From NCBI GenBank assembly GCA_963556255.1, contig OY744604.1:76648736-76712735 (forward strand): a stretch of DNA of 64,000 nt, given 5' to 3'. The position numbers and the translations under genes were made by a program. Position 1 is the stretch's first letter. Each line of letters begins with the position of its first letter. This document shows, in pieces, positions 22,155 to 33,789 of the stretch. This stretch comes from Allolobophora icterica (lineage: Eukaryota > Annelida > Clitellata > Crassiclitellata > Lumbricidae). The notes under the pieces were generated by a model that worked only from the letters and a program-made list of their open reading frames with translations, searched no databases and was not told the DNA's origin.

Positions 22155-23079
22155 GTAAGTTATGTGTTTCTTTATATTTGTCTATTTTATTGATCCCGAG
22201 TAAAGCATCAAATAAATTACAAGTAGTGTTCAATTGAACGGAATCTAAAGACTGTAGCCCAAAATTCTCAATGGACGCATCCAGAAGGGACAACAATGCA
22301 CTTAACTAGGGCCGTCTATTGCCACAGTAGCAGTAAGAAGGCTGATAATAATGTAGCGACAATAACTGAATACTACAAAAGTATGTACAGCAAAAATAAA
22401 CTAAGATTCAAATTAATTTAAACTCTAAATTTCTAAATAACAGTAAGAAGAAATTTAGCACGCTTAAATGTACAATCGCATCGAACATATAAAAGCAGTC
22501 GCATTTGCATTTAAAAAGCTGCAAGTTGGACACTGAACGATTGCTCATAGCTTCATACGAATGAGTTCCACAATAACGTACCAGCGGATTTAATTTGCAA
22601 ATAGCCGCGTGTTCTTAATATGGGCTAAGGTGCTATATACTAGTTTTCTTGCGAGTTGGTAAGTAGGAGTCAAAACAATTCTTGAAACAGCTAGCAAAGA
22701 CTGCGGGTAACAATAATATTCATGCTCATATCTTAATACAAAGATGGAAAATTTAAAGTTACTTATAGAGTCAAATTTCATAATGTCCTAGTTATTTAAT
22801 GTGTACAAAGCAATATTGAAATCGTATGATAGAATTAGGACTAGGGTTTCTCTCTTTTCAACTGATATGTCAGTAATAATTTCCGATTTGACGACTGTGA
22901 CATTCTTACATGGAGCATTAGGCTTAATGGTTATTTCGGTTATAAGAATTAGGCAAACCGTTGGTTATAATGCTTGTATATTTGCATGCGTCCATATATA
23001 ATTATATTTTATGGCCAAATGTTTGCATTTGTATAGTTTTCTAGCCTATAGTCATGTCCACATGTATGTACCGGATAGG
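22155..23079. other. Intron sequence, nothing recognised
   Basis: Intron of gene 2 between the transmembrane and first cytoplasmic exons. No additional exon or structured repeat is evident. Confidence 0.3.
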
Positions 23080-23203
23080 CTAATGTATATGTATACATAT
23101 GTAGGCTACGTATGTAGCCTATCTGCATGCATGTGTGTATGTATTCAAGTACGTTTGTACGTGTGTATGCGTATATGTATGTATGTATTTATGTATGTAT
23201 AAC
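23080..23203. repeat. Imperfect GTAT/TGTA microsatellite
   Basis: Runs of GTAT, TGTATG and related words. A similar purine/pyrimidine-alternating tract lies at 24083-24117. The open frames across it are repeat artefacts. Confidence 0.7.
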
Positions 23204-23205
23204 CA

Positions 23206-23482
23206 TGGCCGCCCGCAGGATTTTTTGCAGGGGAGGTCAGTCACGGCTGGGAGCACTGGGGGCGATCTTGTTTGACAGGTGGGGGGGGGACTTTTGAACT
23301 GATCTGGTCAAAAAATGTTTTTGAAGTGATATGGTCAAAAGGAGGTCCAACAAAATTTTTGCGCTAACAAATTTGATGATTTTTGTGTGTTTCTTCTAAC
23401 TTTGGGGGTGGATGTATGGTGTGTCCCCCACTGTTAAAGGTGGGGGTCTTGTCCCTTCCCCACCCGGGATCGCCGCCCATGG
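23206..23482. mobile_element. MITE-like unit related to the 20728-21255 element
   Basis: Bounded by CCATGGCCGCCCGCAGG on the left and GGGATCGCCGCCCATGG on the right, with an internal GGGGGCGATCTTG. It shares the GGCGGCGATC end and the G/C-run borders with the element at 20728-21255. The exact borders are uncertain. Confidence 0.45.
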
Positions 23483-24421
23483 CCGGGAGAGTTAGTTGTG
23501 TAATATATAAATATGTCATTGATTTATTCAAATCAATCACCGAATGCGATTAATACACTGTATATATCTGTTCAGCATTCAAAGACACGTAACTCTGTGT
23601 GCTCCTCATGTAGCATGATGTAGGCCTATACCTTTCGCAGTGGTCTGCATTATACGGCCAAAGAAAATAATTTTAGCAATACAGAAGAAATGAATCCAGC
23701 CTAGCGTACAATTCAGTGAAATAAATTTTGGCCAATAAAATGGCAATAATACAACCTCATTTCTGAAGTTTGGACTTTGGAAGAGTGTAACTATACTCAG
23801 ACGCCCGGGAAGTGCACATGCTTAAAAGTTGTGTGAGCCAACCTCAGCCAAGTAAGCCGCATACAGACCTCTGTGTAGGTTCCATTAGGCATACTGTGTT
23901 ATTTCTATTAATTCTATAGTGCATCAGCAGTGGGGTTTCTCGTCAGCCAGCACTTGCTGTTACTTTCAAACTCAGAGAGTAAGGTTTTCAGTATTCGTGA
24001 TTCTCTTGGCAGTCACATCATGATTTCCAGGGGGGTCACGCGACCCCCCTTGACCTATGCTGCGGGCGCCCATGTGTATAACATACATGCTTACATACAT
24101 ACACACATGTATACATAGCAGTAGCTTATTTTTGGAGAAATGGAAATTTTAAATAGGTCAACCCGTCTAGAAAGTTCATACATACTTTGGTTTGTGTTCA
24201 TATGTTTATGTTTGTACATATCATCCTACACAGTCAAACTGTGTTTATATATAACTTCATAACATAAGCTAGATCTACAAATGAATCTGCGCGTTTTCAG
24301 GTAGTACTAGTCCCATATCGGAGTTTGCAGTTAGTTACCTTTTTCCACTTTAAAATAGACACCGTCTCATTCCAAGCAAGGTTATGAAAGAATATAATTA
24401 TCAATTTCTGTTTTGCTTCAG

Positions 24422-24541
24422 AATGGTATCCGAAGCGCAAAGGAAAACAAGACGCAAGTTGCTCTCAGGATGCGAAAGCACAGTCGCCGCCTAGCTCAAA
24501 TTCAATAACGCGCAAAAAATCGGATTCCGTTGCAAATTCTT
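24422..24541 (+). CDS. First cytoplasmic exon of receptor gene 2
   Basis: A 120-nt exon (40 codons) after an acceptor ending GCTTCAG and before GTAAGC, phase 1 at both ends. It encodes a basic and serine-rich segment that starts KWYPKRKGKQDASCSQDAKA and later reads RKKSDSVANS. The cluster of basic residues directly after the transmembrane exon fits a juxtamembrane cytoplasmic tail. No catalytic domain is visible. Confidence 0.65.
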
Positions 24542-25313
24542 GTAAGCAACTTAACCTTCGTTCACCAACACACGTGTGTTAAGTAATTATGTGCAAAATA
24601 ATAAAGCTCATATTGTGTCACGCAGGCTTGAAAAGCGTGTTTATTACCTGTTGTCAGATATTGTCTTCAAATGTTTAATTTTCTTTGGGTCGTCGTAGAA
24701 TAGTAGTTGTTAACTTGATACGTGTTTAACAGCCTAATTATGATAAAAGTGTCAAATTTTCCCGTCTACCTGCAAATTTACCGTTTATTGAGCTAACTTC
24801 GATAGAAGATCGATGTTTAGCCATGTCATTTTCATCAAGACCAAAACGGTCTGAAGAGCAAGCAGAGGTGCCCACAATCAAAGCAGCAAAACAGTGTTTG
24901 TGTGCGTGCATATTTGCGTATGTGTGTGCGTGTGTGAGCCTGTTTAGATATAATATCGCTTCTTAGAGATCATTGCCACAGAAGCTGGAGTTTTTAACAG
25001 GTCATTCCTTTTAGAAATATCCCACATCATGTCTTGACAGTCTGACCTAAACCACAGTCAGAAAATTACACTTTTTTGCTTTTGGCCTCGTGTAATAGTT
25101 TCCTGCTACAATATAACACACTCAATTATTTGTGTGTGTATATAGACTCATCACAGACCTACAAGCAAGGGTGCGAATTGTCTTGCAGATCCAAAGCTTT
25201 AATGCGAAGCTTGCTGGCTCCTTTAAAAATAAAAAAAGTAAAGACAGACACAAAATAGACCAAGTTATAACTCGGTTATATATACTATTAATTCAAGTTC
25301 TCGTTTGCTGCAG

Positions 25314-25433
25314 CACTGGTGAAGGAAAATTGCAACTTACTTAATTCAGATTCACATCAGACAGCGCAACATCCTGGCTACAAGACACAATCTTCCGATT
25401 CCTCTGGAGGAACAGCTTCTTCTTCAACTCCGT
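25314..25433 (+). CDS. Second cytoplasmic exon of receptor gene 2
   Basis: A 120-nt exon (40 codons) after an acceptor ending GCTGCAG and before a GTACGT donor, phase 1 at both ends. It encodes a polar Ser/Gln-rich segment (LVKENCNLLNSDSHQ, then HPGYKTQSSDSSGGTASSS) with one tyrosine. Its length equals the previous exon. Continuation is either the short exon at 25561 or exons further right. Confidence 0.6.
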
Positions 25434-25560
25434 GTACGTTACTCACCTTTATTCACGTATTTTGATTAAATAATTATGTATTATATCCTTGGATTTATAT
25501 TTAAGAGGCTTTTGCGAAACGCCATTATGAACATTCATCTGATTGTTTGCCTATCTCCAG

Positions 25561-25670
25561 CAGCGGGAAGCATAGTGAAATTAAAGAAATGGAGACAGGA
25601 TATTATTAGGATGGGCGAAAATAATATCGCTCTCACTAGAGTCCAAGCGGATTTCTGTCTTAAGTGGTAG
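25561..25670 (+). CDS. Possible alternative last exon of gene 2
   Basis: After a CTATCTCCAG acceptor, the phase-1 frame continues as AGSIVKLKKWRQDIIRM and ends with a TAG at 25668-25670. An AATAAA lies downstream near 25836. The segment is basic and has no tyrosine motif. It could be a short-tail isoform or a chance open frame. Confidence 0.3.
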
Positions 25671-27003
25671 GTGAGTAGCAGAATAAGTTTGCAGGATAAA
25701 CGGATAGGCCTACATGCCGTTGGATTGTTGATGGCGCTTTTGCGCCTCAGCCTACTGTACAGGTCCACTGAACTACTTAAAACTTAAGGTATATGTTGCT
25801 ATATTTTCGCCACAATGGCAACATGGACAGTTCAATAAACTGAGAAGCAAATGCCTAGCATAAACATTTGCACAGAAGTCACTAATGCTACTGTTTCGCA
25901 ATGCATCACAGTTTTCACAACGTATATCATTTGCTGCCTAAATAAAGCATGGGACTCGGTTAACGAAAATTTTTATAATTGAAGTCATACGATAAATTAT
26001 TTATGTTAATCTCTGAAAATGTATGATGCTGTATGTTATGTTAAATAAATTGGGGTTTTCTAAGAAAGCCAGAAGCCTAGAGCTCCAGGTATAAGAACAA
26101 CAAGTATGGAAATTGGCAGAGTGTAATTTCAACTGACTCATTATAAATAGTAGGTAGCGAACACCACTACATCTATTTTCTAAGACTAAATAAATTATTC
26201 AAATTAACATTGCCTTTAAAGAATCTATGCTGCTGCCCATCGGGCTATATAAAGGCTTTGAAATTAGTCTGTATAACATTTGCACCTGTTTAAGTTTAAG
26301 TCTACTTTACTAGCAACAACATACAACGGAATGTCAACCTGAAATACGACAAAGTTCAGAATCCTTTAGCGTTCATATGCACAAGGACACAGAATAATTG
26401 ACTTTGTTTATTGTGTTCTTATTTTTAGTTTTAGCTTGAGTCAAAGAAAGAACACCTTTAATCTTAAACGGTTTGTTTCAAGTTCTGTTGTTACGACTTC
26501 AGTCTTCCATATATGCATAAATAACGGTGCTTGAAGATTGCTTGTTAATAAGTTAGAATATATGTCAACGGAATGACACAGAATCGCAAAGTTTAAGCCT
26601 GCATTTCATAGACAACTCTCAGACACTATATCCATTTTAGACTTTACTATTGTTACAACTGTGATTCGCTATGGCTGCACGAGTCAAAACTTGTTCATTT
26701 TTTTGTTAGCACATTTTGTAAATCATCAACTATCGACATTTAAAATGGCGGTACAGATAATATCCGACAGGAGCATTGGTTAGGCAGCGCGATACTTTAG
26801 TTAGTAGGCCTACTTGGATGCCACGGTGATCTCATCCTATTCACTGGCATCCGTATATAATGCAATTAGCAATGCATTTTTTTATTGTGGTGAAGTTTAT
26901 ATGGTAGGTGAGTAGCAGTATAAGTTTGCAGGATAAACAAAGTAAAGTAAAGGAGTGTAAATAACTGTGCTAGCTTTACACTGGATGCCTTTGGAGCTAG
27001 GAT
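25671..27003. other. Unassigned interval
   Basis: AT-rich. A segment around 25665-25700 (GGTAGGTGAGTAGCAG, then ATAAGTTTGCAGGATAAAC) recurs at 26902-26940, indicating a local duplication. No exon could be supported. Confidence 0.35.
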
Positions 27004-27637
27004 AAACAAAAACCATCCTTAAAACCTTAGCACTTCACTGTTAAATTGAGAACTGTAACTTTCAGAACACTTGTTTGAAGCCTGGAAGATTATTCCTCGA
27101 AGTAAACTATCTACATATCGGCCTGTTGCAATTTATATCCTAAAGCACACTGTACAAAGATCAAGCACTTCAAAGATTCTTTTACATCATATTTACATGT
27201 CTCGCTCATCTGGGTCTATGAAATAATGCAGGTCTACAAACTATGGGCCATCCATTTAGTATGTACGCATGGAGGGGAGGGTTAACCCATATGCGTATGC
27301 TTGCCTGTGGCGTCTACTGATAACAAAAACCATCCTTAAAACCTTAGCACTTCACTGTTAAATTGAGAACTGTAACTTTCAGAACACTTGTTTGAAGCCT
27401 GGAAGATTATTCCTCGAAGTAAACTATCTACATATCGGCCTATTGCAATTTATATCCTAAAGCACACTGTACAAAGATCAAGCACTTCAAAGATTCTTTT
27501 ACATCATATTTACATGTCTCGCTCATCTGGGTCTATGAAATAATGCAAGTCTACAAACTATGGGCCATCCATTTAGTATGTACGCATGGAGGGGAGGGTT
27601 AACCCATATGCGTATGCTTGCCTGTGGCGTCTACTGA
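27004..27637. repeat. Recent tandem duplication, two 317-bp copies
   Basis: 27004-27320 and 27321-27637 are nearly identical; I see only two substitutions (one G/A in the CGGCCTGTTGC segment and one in GCAGGTCTAC). The duplicated unit contains the left terminus of the MITE-like structure that ends at 28045. Confidence 0.85.
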
Positions 27638-28045
27638 TAATGTACGTACGCATAGGTCACGGGGTGGGGAACCTATAATTTGTCTATATTGGCCTTCAAA
27701 TTGATTTGACTTCAAATGGGCCACAGTTCAGTTCTTGCAGCTATCAGACAAGTACTACCGGGAGAAGTCAAGGAAAGATCTTCGGGAGAAGTAGGACTGT
27801 GGGAGAGGTGTCACTTGAGATGCCACCCTACCTCTGACTGCTATTATTAAACTATCACATAGCTCAGCAGTGAGACGCAATCAGGCGGCCTGGTCCATGG
27901 ATTAAACAGAGACCGTTCTATGGGGAGGGGTGCGTCAAGCGTACGTACGCCGGTGGGGAAGGGTATAAAAGTACTTGTGCGTACAGGAAGGGGAGGGTCC
28001 ATTTTTCCGGATTTCTGCGTACATAGTAATTGGATGGCCGTTTTC
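27562..28045. mobile_element. MITE-like unit with GGGCCATCCA ends
   Basis: The left end GGGCCATCCATTTAGTATGT and the right end (inverted GGCCATCCAATTACTATGTA) are imperfect inverted repeats, followed inward by GTACGCA and G-rich tracts on both sides. A second left end exists at 27244 through the tandem duplication. The interior (27830-27860) shares the segment CTGACTGCTATTATTAAACT with 21517. Confidence 0.5.
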
Positions 28046-28184
28046 ACATAGGCTTAACTCTGTTACCGTTACTTGCCAGCCAATTTGAGTGTAGGCATAC
28101 AGTGACTTCCTCGCACATTAATTACAAACAAGATTATCAATTTTATAGCATCCACGAGTTTGGTATTGCATATTTCTCAGTATG

Positions 28185-28515
28185 ACCTATGCCTATATAT
28201 ACATATATATTGTGCCTCAAGCTCCTCTACTCGTCACCCTACAGGCTTTCAACTCCAAATTGAAGTGTCACCTCTTCAAGAATTTCTATCCTAACCCATG
28301 CAATTCTCTGCTTTCCAAGCTTTTTCGTCCTCAACAAAACCCGCTGAAACAGCTGCTCTGCCTTTCTCTGGTTTCTCTAGCAACCTGGCTCGGACATCCA
28401 CTGGACACCGATCTCTGGACTACCTCTCTGATACGACGTAGCGCTCGTGAATAAGCTGGTGCTCTGCGCTTAGCTTTAGAGTAGCGCTTTAGAAATTATG
28501 GAGTTTACGATGATG
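28185..28515 (+). mobile_element. LINE 3'-end fragment
   Basis: The plus strand reads VTLQAFNSKLKCHLFKNFYP, the usual C-terminus of CR1/L2 reverse transcriptases. It ends in a stop directly before GAATAAGCTGGTGCTC and AGCGCTTTAGAAAT, the tail signature seen at 16430. It is 5'-truncated. Confidence 0.7.
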
Positions 28516-29164
28516 ATTATAAAGGCTTTGTGTTTGATTTTGTTGTTTGGTCCTAAGAAGCCCTTTGCAGTGTCTCGATTATTTGAAGTCGTTGTCTCTG
28601 CTGGAGGAGGGTTTGTTGTTGGTCTGTGTTAACTATGTTGCGTTTTTTATTTTGGAGATTTTTGGCTAGTTTTATAGCCGCGTGATTCTGACCTGTTCGA
28701 TATTTGTGGTTGTTATACTCCTGTAAAGTTAAACCAAAAGAGGGTTGAAATGAATTGTTCATACTACTACAGGCGCCTTGGAATCATATGCATTATTGTA
28801 TAATCACCATTATTTTACGTGTTACTCAGGTTACACCATAAGCTTTCAAATAGGCCACAGTGTTGTTATTGCACAAAATGTTAATCTAAAATGCTTAGTT
28901 TTGAGCGAATTGCTACACGAAGAAGTGGCAGAAGGACGATGAATGAACTGTTGGGAGTTCCTTGGACTTTGGAGGGTCCTTTTCACAGCGCGTGCGCAGC
29001 GTAGAACACAGACTTGTTGCAGGCACTAAAGAGAATGGTGATTTTGAAACCTTTGGATCATATTTATACTGAATTTTGAATATGTATTAAATAACTTACA
29101 AAATGTGAGGTAATACAGAGGTCGGAGCTTGTGCCAAATGACCCTCCAGGCCTACCATTTACAG
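28516..29164. other. Unassigned interval
   Basis: No supported gene. Part of the large distal intron of gene 2 if the last exon at 31865 belongs to that gene. Confidence 0.3.
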
Positions 29165-29197
29165 AGCTTCATGGTGGATATCGAGAAGGGAATGCAG
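29165..29197 (+). CDS. Candidate small cytoplasmic exon of gene 2
   Basis: A 33-nt segment between an acceptor CCATTTACAG and a GTAGTT donor, phase 1 at both ends, encoding LHGGYREGNA. The same frame is open upstream to about 29119 (SELVPNDPPGLPFTE). Plausible by phase and a tyrosine, but very short. Confidence 0.25.
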
Positions 29198-29698
29198 GTA
29201 GTTATAGGAAGAACAAATATATTCTGAGCAGTATAGAAGTTGATTAGCTGGCTAGTCTGAGAATATCACTGTACGTGAGAAATATATGAGTTTGTAATAT
29301 AAGTACGCGGGATCTTCAGCCTTTGAACGGATTCGCAATATGGAACTAGGTCTTACATGACTATATTTTATGTGTTTAGTAGAAGTTGGAAACGCTTTTA
29401 TTTGTAAAATAAATTGATGTTATAGACTATCTAACAGCTGCTCTAGTCAAGTTTTGAAAGTTCTCTTGAAATGACTATAAACGCTTTTCTACGCATGTAA
29501 TGTTTTAGCGACCGTATATTTCCGACCCTGTTAATTTTTCAATGAATTTTCAAATAAGGTCTTGAATGCAAATGTGTAGACTTATTTTATGCAAGACTCA
29601 AGTTCTACTCAGATGGACTAATTTTACCGTTTTTAAAATGGATTTAAGGTTCTTCTGTGCGGATCCTGTTAGAGGACATGTCACAGATTATTTAAATC

Positions 29699-29956
29699 CA
29701 GTGCTTTTTTCTAGAAAAAAGGCTCCGGAACTGAACAATAGGTTCCGGAACTGAACAATTATGGAAGGACTGAAGTCTCGAGAAAAACGGGATTGGGAGT
29801 TGGGAGGGATCTCAATAAAACACTGAAAACAGTTCAGAACACTGAAATTAAATTAAAATAACTAAATTACTGTTTTTATTATTAAAATAAATAAATTATT
29901 TTTAAATCGCTGAAGAAGGTGCCGGAACGTCGCGTTCCGGCTGAAAAAAAGCACTG
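29699..29956. mobile_element. hAT-type MITE
   Basis: A 258-bp unit with ends CAGTGCTTTTTTC and AAAAAAAGCACTG and 8-bp flanks TTTAAATC (29691-29698) and TTGAAATC (29957-29964), one mismatch. GGTTCCGGAACTGAACAAT is duplicated near the left end, and an inverted GTTCCGGC lies near the right. Confidence 0.7.
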
Positions 29957-30224
29957 TTGAAATCTCACTATTGTATGTCCATCTACGGAAGCAAAGGTGG
30001 ACTAGCACACTCTTCCACAGATGCGCCATAATTTGAGCTTAGAGGAAGTATCCAATCATTTTATAGATGTCTGCAGTCAAGCATTGAATTAATTTTGCGA
30101 AGGTTACATTTGCCGAGATTAATTCCTAAAAAAAGTTCTTCGACCAGACCATGAAAGATCACGAACTAGACCCATGGCTGACTTTGTCCCAGTACTTAGT
30201 CAAAATTCCTTAAAATATGCACTG

Positions 30225-30366
30225 GTATGCGGACGTTTGGTCAAAGGACGGTTGGTCAACGGACGGTTGATCACGGACGATTGGTCAATGGACGATTGGT
30301 CAAGCGGACTGTTCGTCAAGAGGACTGTTGATCAAGGGTCCTTTCGTCAAGAGGACGGTTGATAAA
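30225..30366. repeat. Minisatellite of GGACGGTTGGTCAA-type units
   Basis: About nine degenerate units of 14-16 bp (GGACG-TTGGTCAA, later GGACTGTTCGTCAAGA). Non-coding in every consistent reading. Confidence 0.75.
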
Positions 30367-30370
30367 AAAA

Positions 30371-30640
30371 TCGGTCTGTTCGTCTGTCTAGGGATAATTA
30401 GTGGTCGTCCATTTCAAAGGGTTATCGTATATCTGTGCCAGTGCAGTTGTTTGTACTGATAAGAGAACTGACATAAAAGCGTCTAAAATTCACGTATATT
30501 GTATCACTCCATATTTGTTTTATTTGTGTATGGGCTACGCTTTGCGAAGTCTTCATTGCTGTCCATGTAAAGATGCCTGGTTTTGTAATGGCTGAATTGG
30601 TCGGACGGTTCGTCTGTCTAGGGATAATTAGTGGTCGTCG
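30371..30640. repeat. 40-bp direct repeats flanking a 190-bp spacer
   Basis: 30371-30410 and 30601-30640 share GTTCGTCTGTCTAGGGATAA and TTAGTGGTCGTC with few differences. The left copy abuts the minisatellite, which suggests a unit related to it. Confidence 0.7.
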
Positions 30641-31214
30641 ACACTTTGCTGACCCCGATTATCGCCCAAACGCTAGGCACACGACGTTGCATAGGCCTAA
30701 AGAGTTTGCAGTCCTCAGTATAATAGGTCCATGCCATATAGCCTGACATAGTTATTCGTGACCTAAAAGCTTTCGCTTCATGGTGGTTATTGAAGGAATT
30801 ACCCACAGTTTTCTAAAAAAAATCCCAAGCTTTTGAATTTCCATTGGGAAATTCCGACAGAAGACTTGTAAACATTCATGGACAACCGTGTATGTCTAAA
30901 TACTTCACTATGTGATATTTGTTAGCTACATGGTAGTTAATAACTACAGACTTTACGATAATTTCATAACTGACCAATCTTTAGGCCTACATGCACGCGA
31001 TTTTTTTTTACGGAAGCAAGCGATTTTAGGCCTATCATTCTCTTGCCAAAACCCCGTAGCATGAAGAATTTGTGTGACATTTCGAAAAGGTTGTACATGT
31101 AATGTAAATGTAAATCTCCGAAATTTCTCAACGCCACACAAAAGCCACGTCAGGAGTATCAGCTTATACACCGGCGCTATATCAAATGAAGTTCGCAGTA
31201 GCCAGGCTGCCTTG

Positions 31215-31322
31215 TTCGTTCAGGTTGAAATAACATAACACGTCATAGTATGACATAAAATTAACATAACATAGTATAACATAACATAACACAACATAAT
31301 AGAGCATTGCATAACATAACAG
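31215..31322. repeat. (AACAT)n microsatellite
   Basis: Imperfect pentanucleotide array of AACAT/ATAAC words. No coding potential. Confidence 0.75.
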
Positions 31323-31864
31323 GTACCAGGTTAGAGCCCTCGGAGGCCAAGCTGAGGAAACAACATGGTGCTACGGTGGTAATCGGTGATGGTGGTAGTT
31401 GTGTGGTGGCACAGAATTGGAATCAGGATAGGGTAGCTTGAAGAATTTGGTTTCAGTCGGGAGTGGAAAGCAGGGGATGGCAGTCCAAGCGGAGGACGGT
31501 TGCAGAATTTCAGAGAGGAGGAGACTGGGTAATGGTTGGAGTAAAATAATAAATGTTGAGAGTGCAGTCTGTGCTGACCTGGAAATCACGCAAATATGTA
31601 TAGACCATACATGCTATAATTAGGCCTACAAGATATAAGCCTGCTTGAGCCAGTAACATAGGCCTATTCGTAATCTCGAGTAAGTATTCATCATTTGGCC
31701 AGCCAGAATATGGTTATATTATCTCTACTATTGTTACTGCAGACCCGTGTCACAACGACGGCGTGCCATCATACACGTTAAATAGTCTGATAAACACATT
31801 AACAGTGAACATTACCCGGAAAAAACGAAATATAGAAAAACCCTTACCCTATAATTCCATACAG

Positions 31865-31961
31865 TGTTGCCTATGCTCACTTGGAAAATTATGATATCTA
31901 CGAAAATTCCCGTCCAGGTAGAAATCCCTTAAATAACGTGACTATAGAAAATTCCCAGTAG
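31865..31961 (+). CDS. Candidate last exon of receptor gene 2 with ITIM-like motif
   Basis: After an acceptor reading CCCTATAATTCCATACAG, an open frame gives VAYAHLENYDIYENSRPG and then RNPLNNVTIENSQ before a TAG at 31959-31961. VAYAHL fits the ITIM consensus (I/V/L/S-x-Y-x-x-L/V/I), and two more tyrosines follow in NYDIYEN. In the established ITIM model, such tyrosines, once phosphorylated, recruit SH2-domain phosphatases at the inner membrane face. The same frame is closed upstream by a stop at 31833, so an acceptor is needed. The start is phase 2, whereas the preceding exons end in phase 1, so at least one connecting exon is missing. A GTAGAA at 31918 could act as an alternative donor. Confidence 0.55.
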
Positions 31962-31970
31962 AACTAGACG

Positions 31971-31976
31971 AATAAA
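31971..31976 (+). promoter_or_regulatory. Polyadenylation signal for gene 2
   Basis: AATAAA lies 9 bp after the TAG stop of the ITIM-like exon, supporting its role as the last exon, although the distance is unusually short. Confidence 0.4.
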
Positions 31977-32214
31977 ATGTTCTCTGGTTAACTCGATCGG
32001 CGCTGTAGGCTAGAGCCCAGATTATGTTATCAGCATAGGCCCTGGTGTTGGAGTGCTGATAATATAGGCCCGATCCTGTGTAGAAACGACGGGCACCACA
32101 ATTATTAGCGATGTCTACAATTATGTCTGCGTTACCTACAATTAAAGCCATACGCGATCTGTGTATTGGCAAATCAAAGAAAAAGAACTGGCCTACCGGT
32201 GGCTCCGAAGGCTA

Positions 32215-32290
32215 GCGCCAGTGAATAAGCTCGTCCCTACAACTTAACTTTCTTTTGGCGTTGTAGATATCGCGAGATTAAGTATGTGAT
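32215..32290 (+). repeat. LINE 3'-end fragment
   Basis: GTGAATAAGCTCGTCCC and GGCGTTGTAGATATCGCGAG correspond to the 3' signature of the CR1/L2 LINE at 16.4 kb, diverged. Confidence 0.5.
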
Positions 32291-33233
32291 TGAAAGTGTT
32301 ACCATTACATAGCGCTTTCTAGCACCTATAAATTATGCTCAAGCGGGTCAATAATCAGATAAGATGGCAATCTAAGAGAAGATTGTAGTGTCGCTGCCTT
32401 TCATGGATGGTGAATTGTGGTGAGCCATTGAGCCACTGACCTGTTATTTAAGCCGTACTCTCTCAATGTCGTACGGTACAGTACTGTAGCCTAGTGATGT
32501 AGATAAATTGGCTCAGTTTGTTAGGCTACTGAAACTATGATGGGCGTCACAATACCATAGATGCCATAAGTAAAATACCTTGGTGCATAATTGACAACGG
32601 GAAATCACTGAACTATAGTTATAATGGAAAGGGTGAGATCTTTATATTCCGCTTGTAGCTGTATCTTTAAACAATCATGCCAACGATTTGGTTCATTCAT
32701 CTCTTCAAGACAGCTACTGCCGGCCAATGCTGACATAATCTTATGTCCCCTGTGCTGTTAAGTATGCGGCAATGCACGAAGATAAAATGAACTGGATTTG
32801 CGTGAACAGACTTTGTTTGAACTTGCGAAAACTTCGATATTCAATTCGAAAACGTCGTCATTATTCGAAAAATGATTAGACTAACTTTAATGAACATATA
32901 ACCATAGAAGAACAGATAGAAATATAATCGGTGTCAATTAAAAAAATTATTTGCATTAGTTTAATTTTGTTAAAAAACTTAATTTTTATTTTCCACACGG
33001 AGCTCCAGTAAAGTCAGTGTTCTTATTTAGTGCGACAGTTAACAATATAAGATGGGACTGATCAAAGGTTTCTCGATGGTCTCAGTATAGGGTTTGAGTT
33101 TTATAGTAGTTTTTTTTTCGAAAGAATGGATTGGTTTGAATTAACTTCATGACTAAGGTCGCTACAGTCAACTGAACTGTTTGTGTTCCTGGTGCCCAAG
33201 CCATCAATACAGCACCAAGGAGGCCCACGCGTG
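32291..33233. other. Unassigned intergenic interval between convergent genes 2 and 3
   Basis: No gene or clear repeat recognised. Confidence 0.3.
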
Positions 33234-33274
33234 TTTGACACACCTGAGCTTTACGTTAGCTCAGGTGTGTCAAA
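33234..33274. other. Perfect 17-bp hairpin with 7-nt loop
   Basis: TTTGACACACCTGAGCT and its exact reverse complement flank TTACGTT. It is too short for a typical miRNA precursor and no coding context is present. It could be a small palindromic insertion or a transcript structure. Confidence 0.6.
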
Positions 33275-33789
33275 ATAATAAGTCTGGGGAATAAGAACTG
33301 ATTTTAAGTAGGCCTATAGTGGCTGACCAGAGCTCAAAGTTTTTTTAAACCATGCTCCCCAATTTGAAACGAATTCTTTGTGAACAGGAGGCCAATGCAA
33401 AGATTTAAGCACAAAGGATATATGCTCATATTTGAATATATTAGTTATGGTTCTAGCCAAAGAGTCCTGAATTATCTGCAGTTTCAGCATGTTTCACTTA
33501 TTGACAAAGGCGTCAGAGGCGGGGGGAGTGGAAAGGGGAATTTGCCCTTCTGGATTTTTCAGATATTTGCAAAATAAAATCTTTTGATTTAGTACAAAAG
33601 TCCCAACAAGATTTTAAATGCAAAGAAACCATTATTTATTTTTAAAGTTCTCACGTGTTCTGTGTTCATGAATCAGTTTTTTTTAATAAATTCTTTGCAA
33701 AAACGTCATTGTACTCTCCCTATACAAAAATGTTTCCCCTTTGAAAATTTGTGTCCTCTTTCCACCTAGAAAAATTGCTTACTGTTACC

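Noticed and set aside
23011..23202. 63-codon ORF rich in Tyr, Met and Val
   Set aside because: It is the translation of the GTAT microsatellite.
31742..31864. A larger exon from the TTACTGCAG acceptor at 31741 running into the ITIM-like frame
   Set aside because: The ITIM frame is closed by a stop at 31833 and the phase-1 frame from that acceptor ends in a different frame; a separate acceptor at 31864 is simpler.
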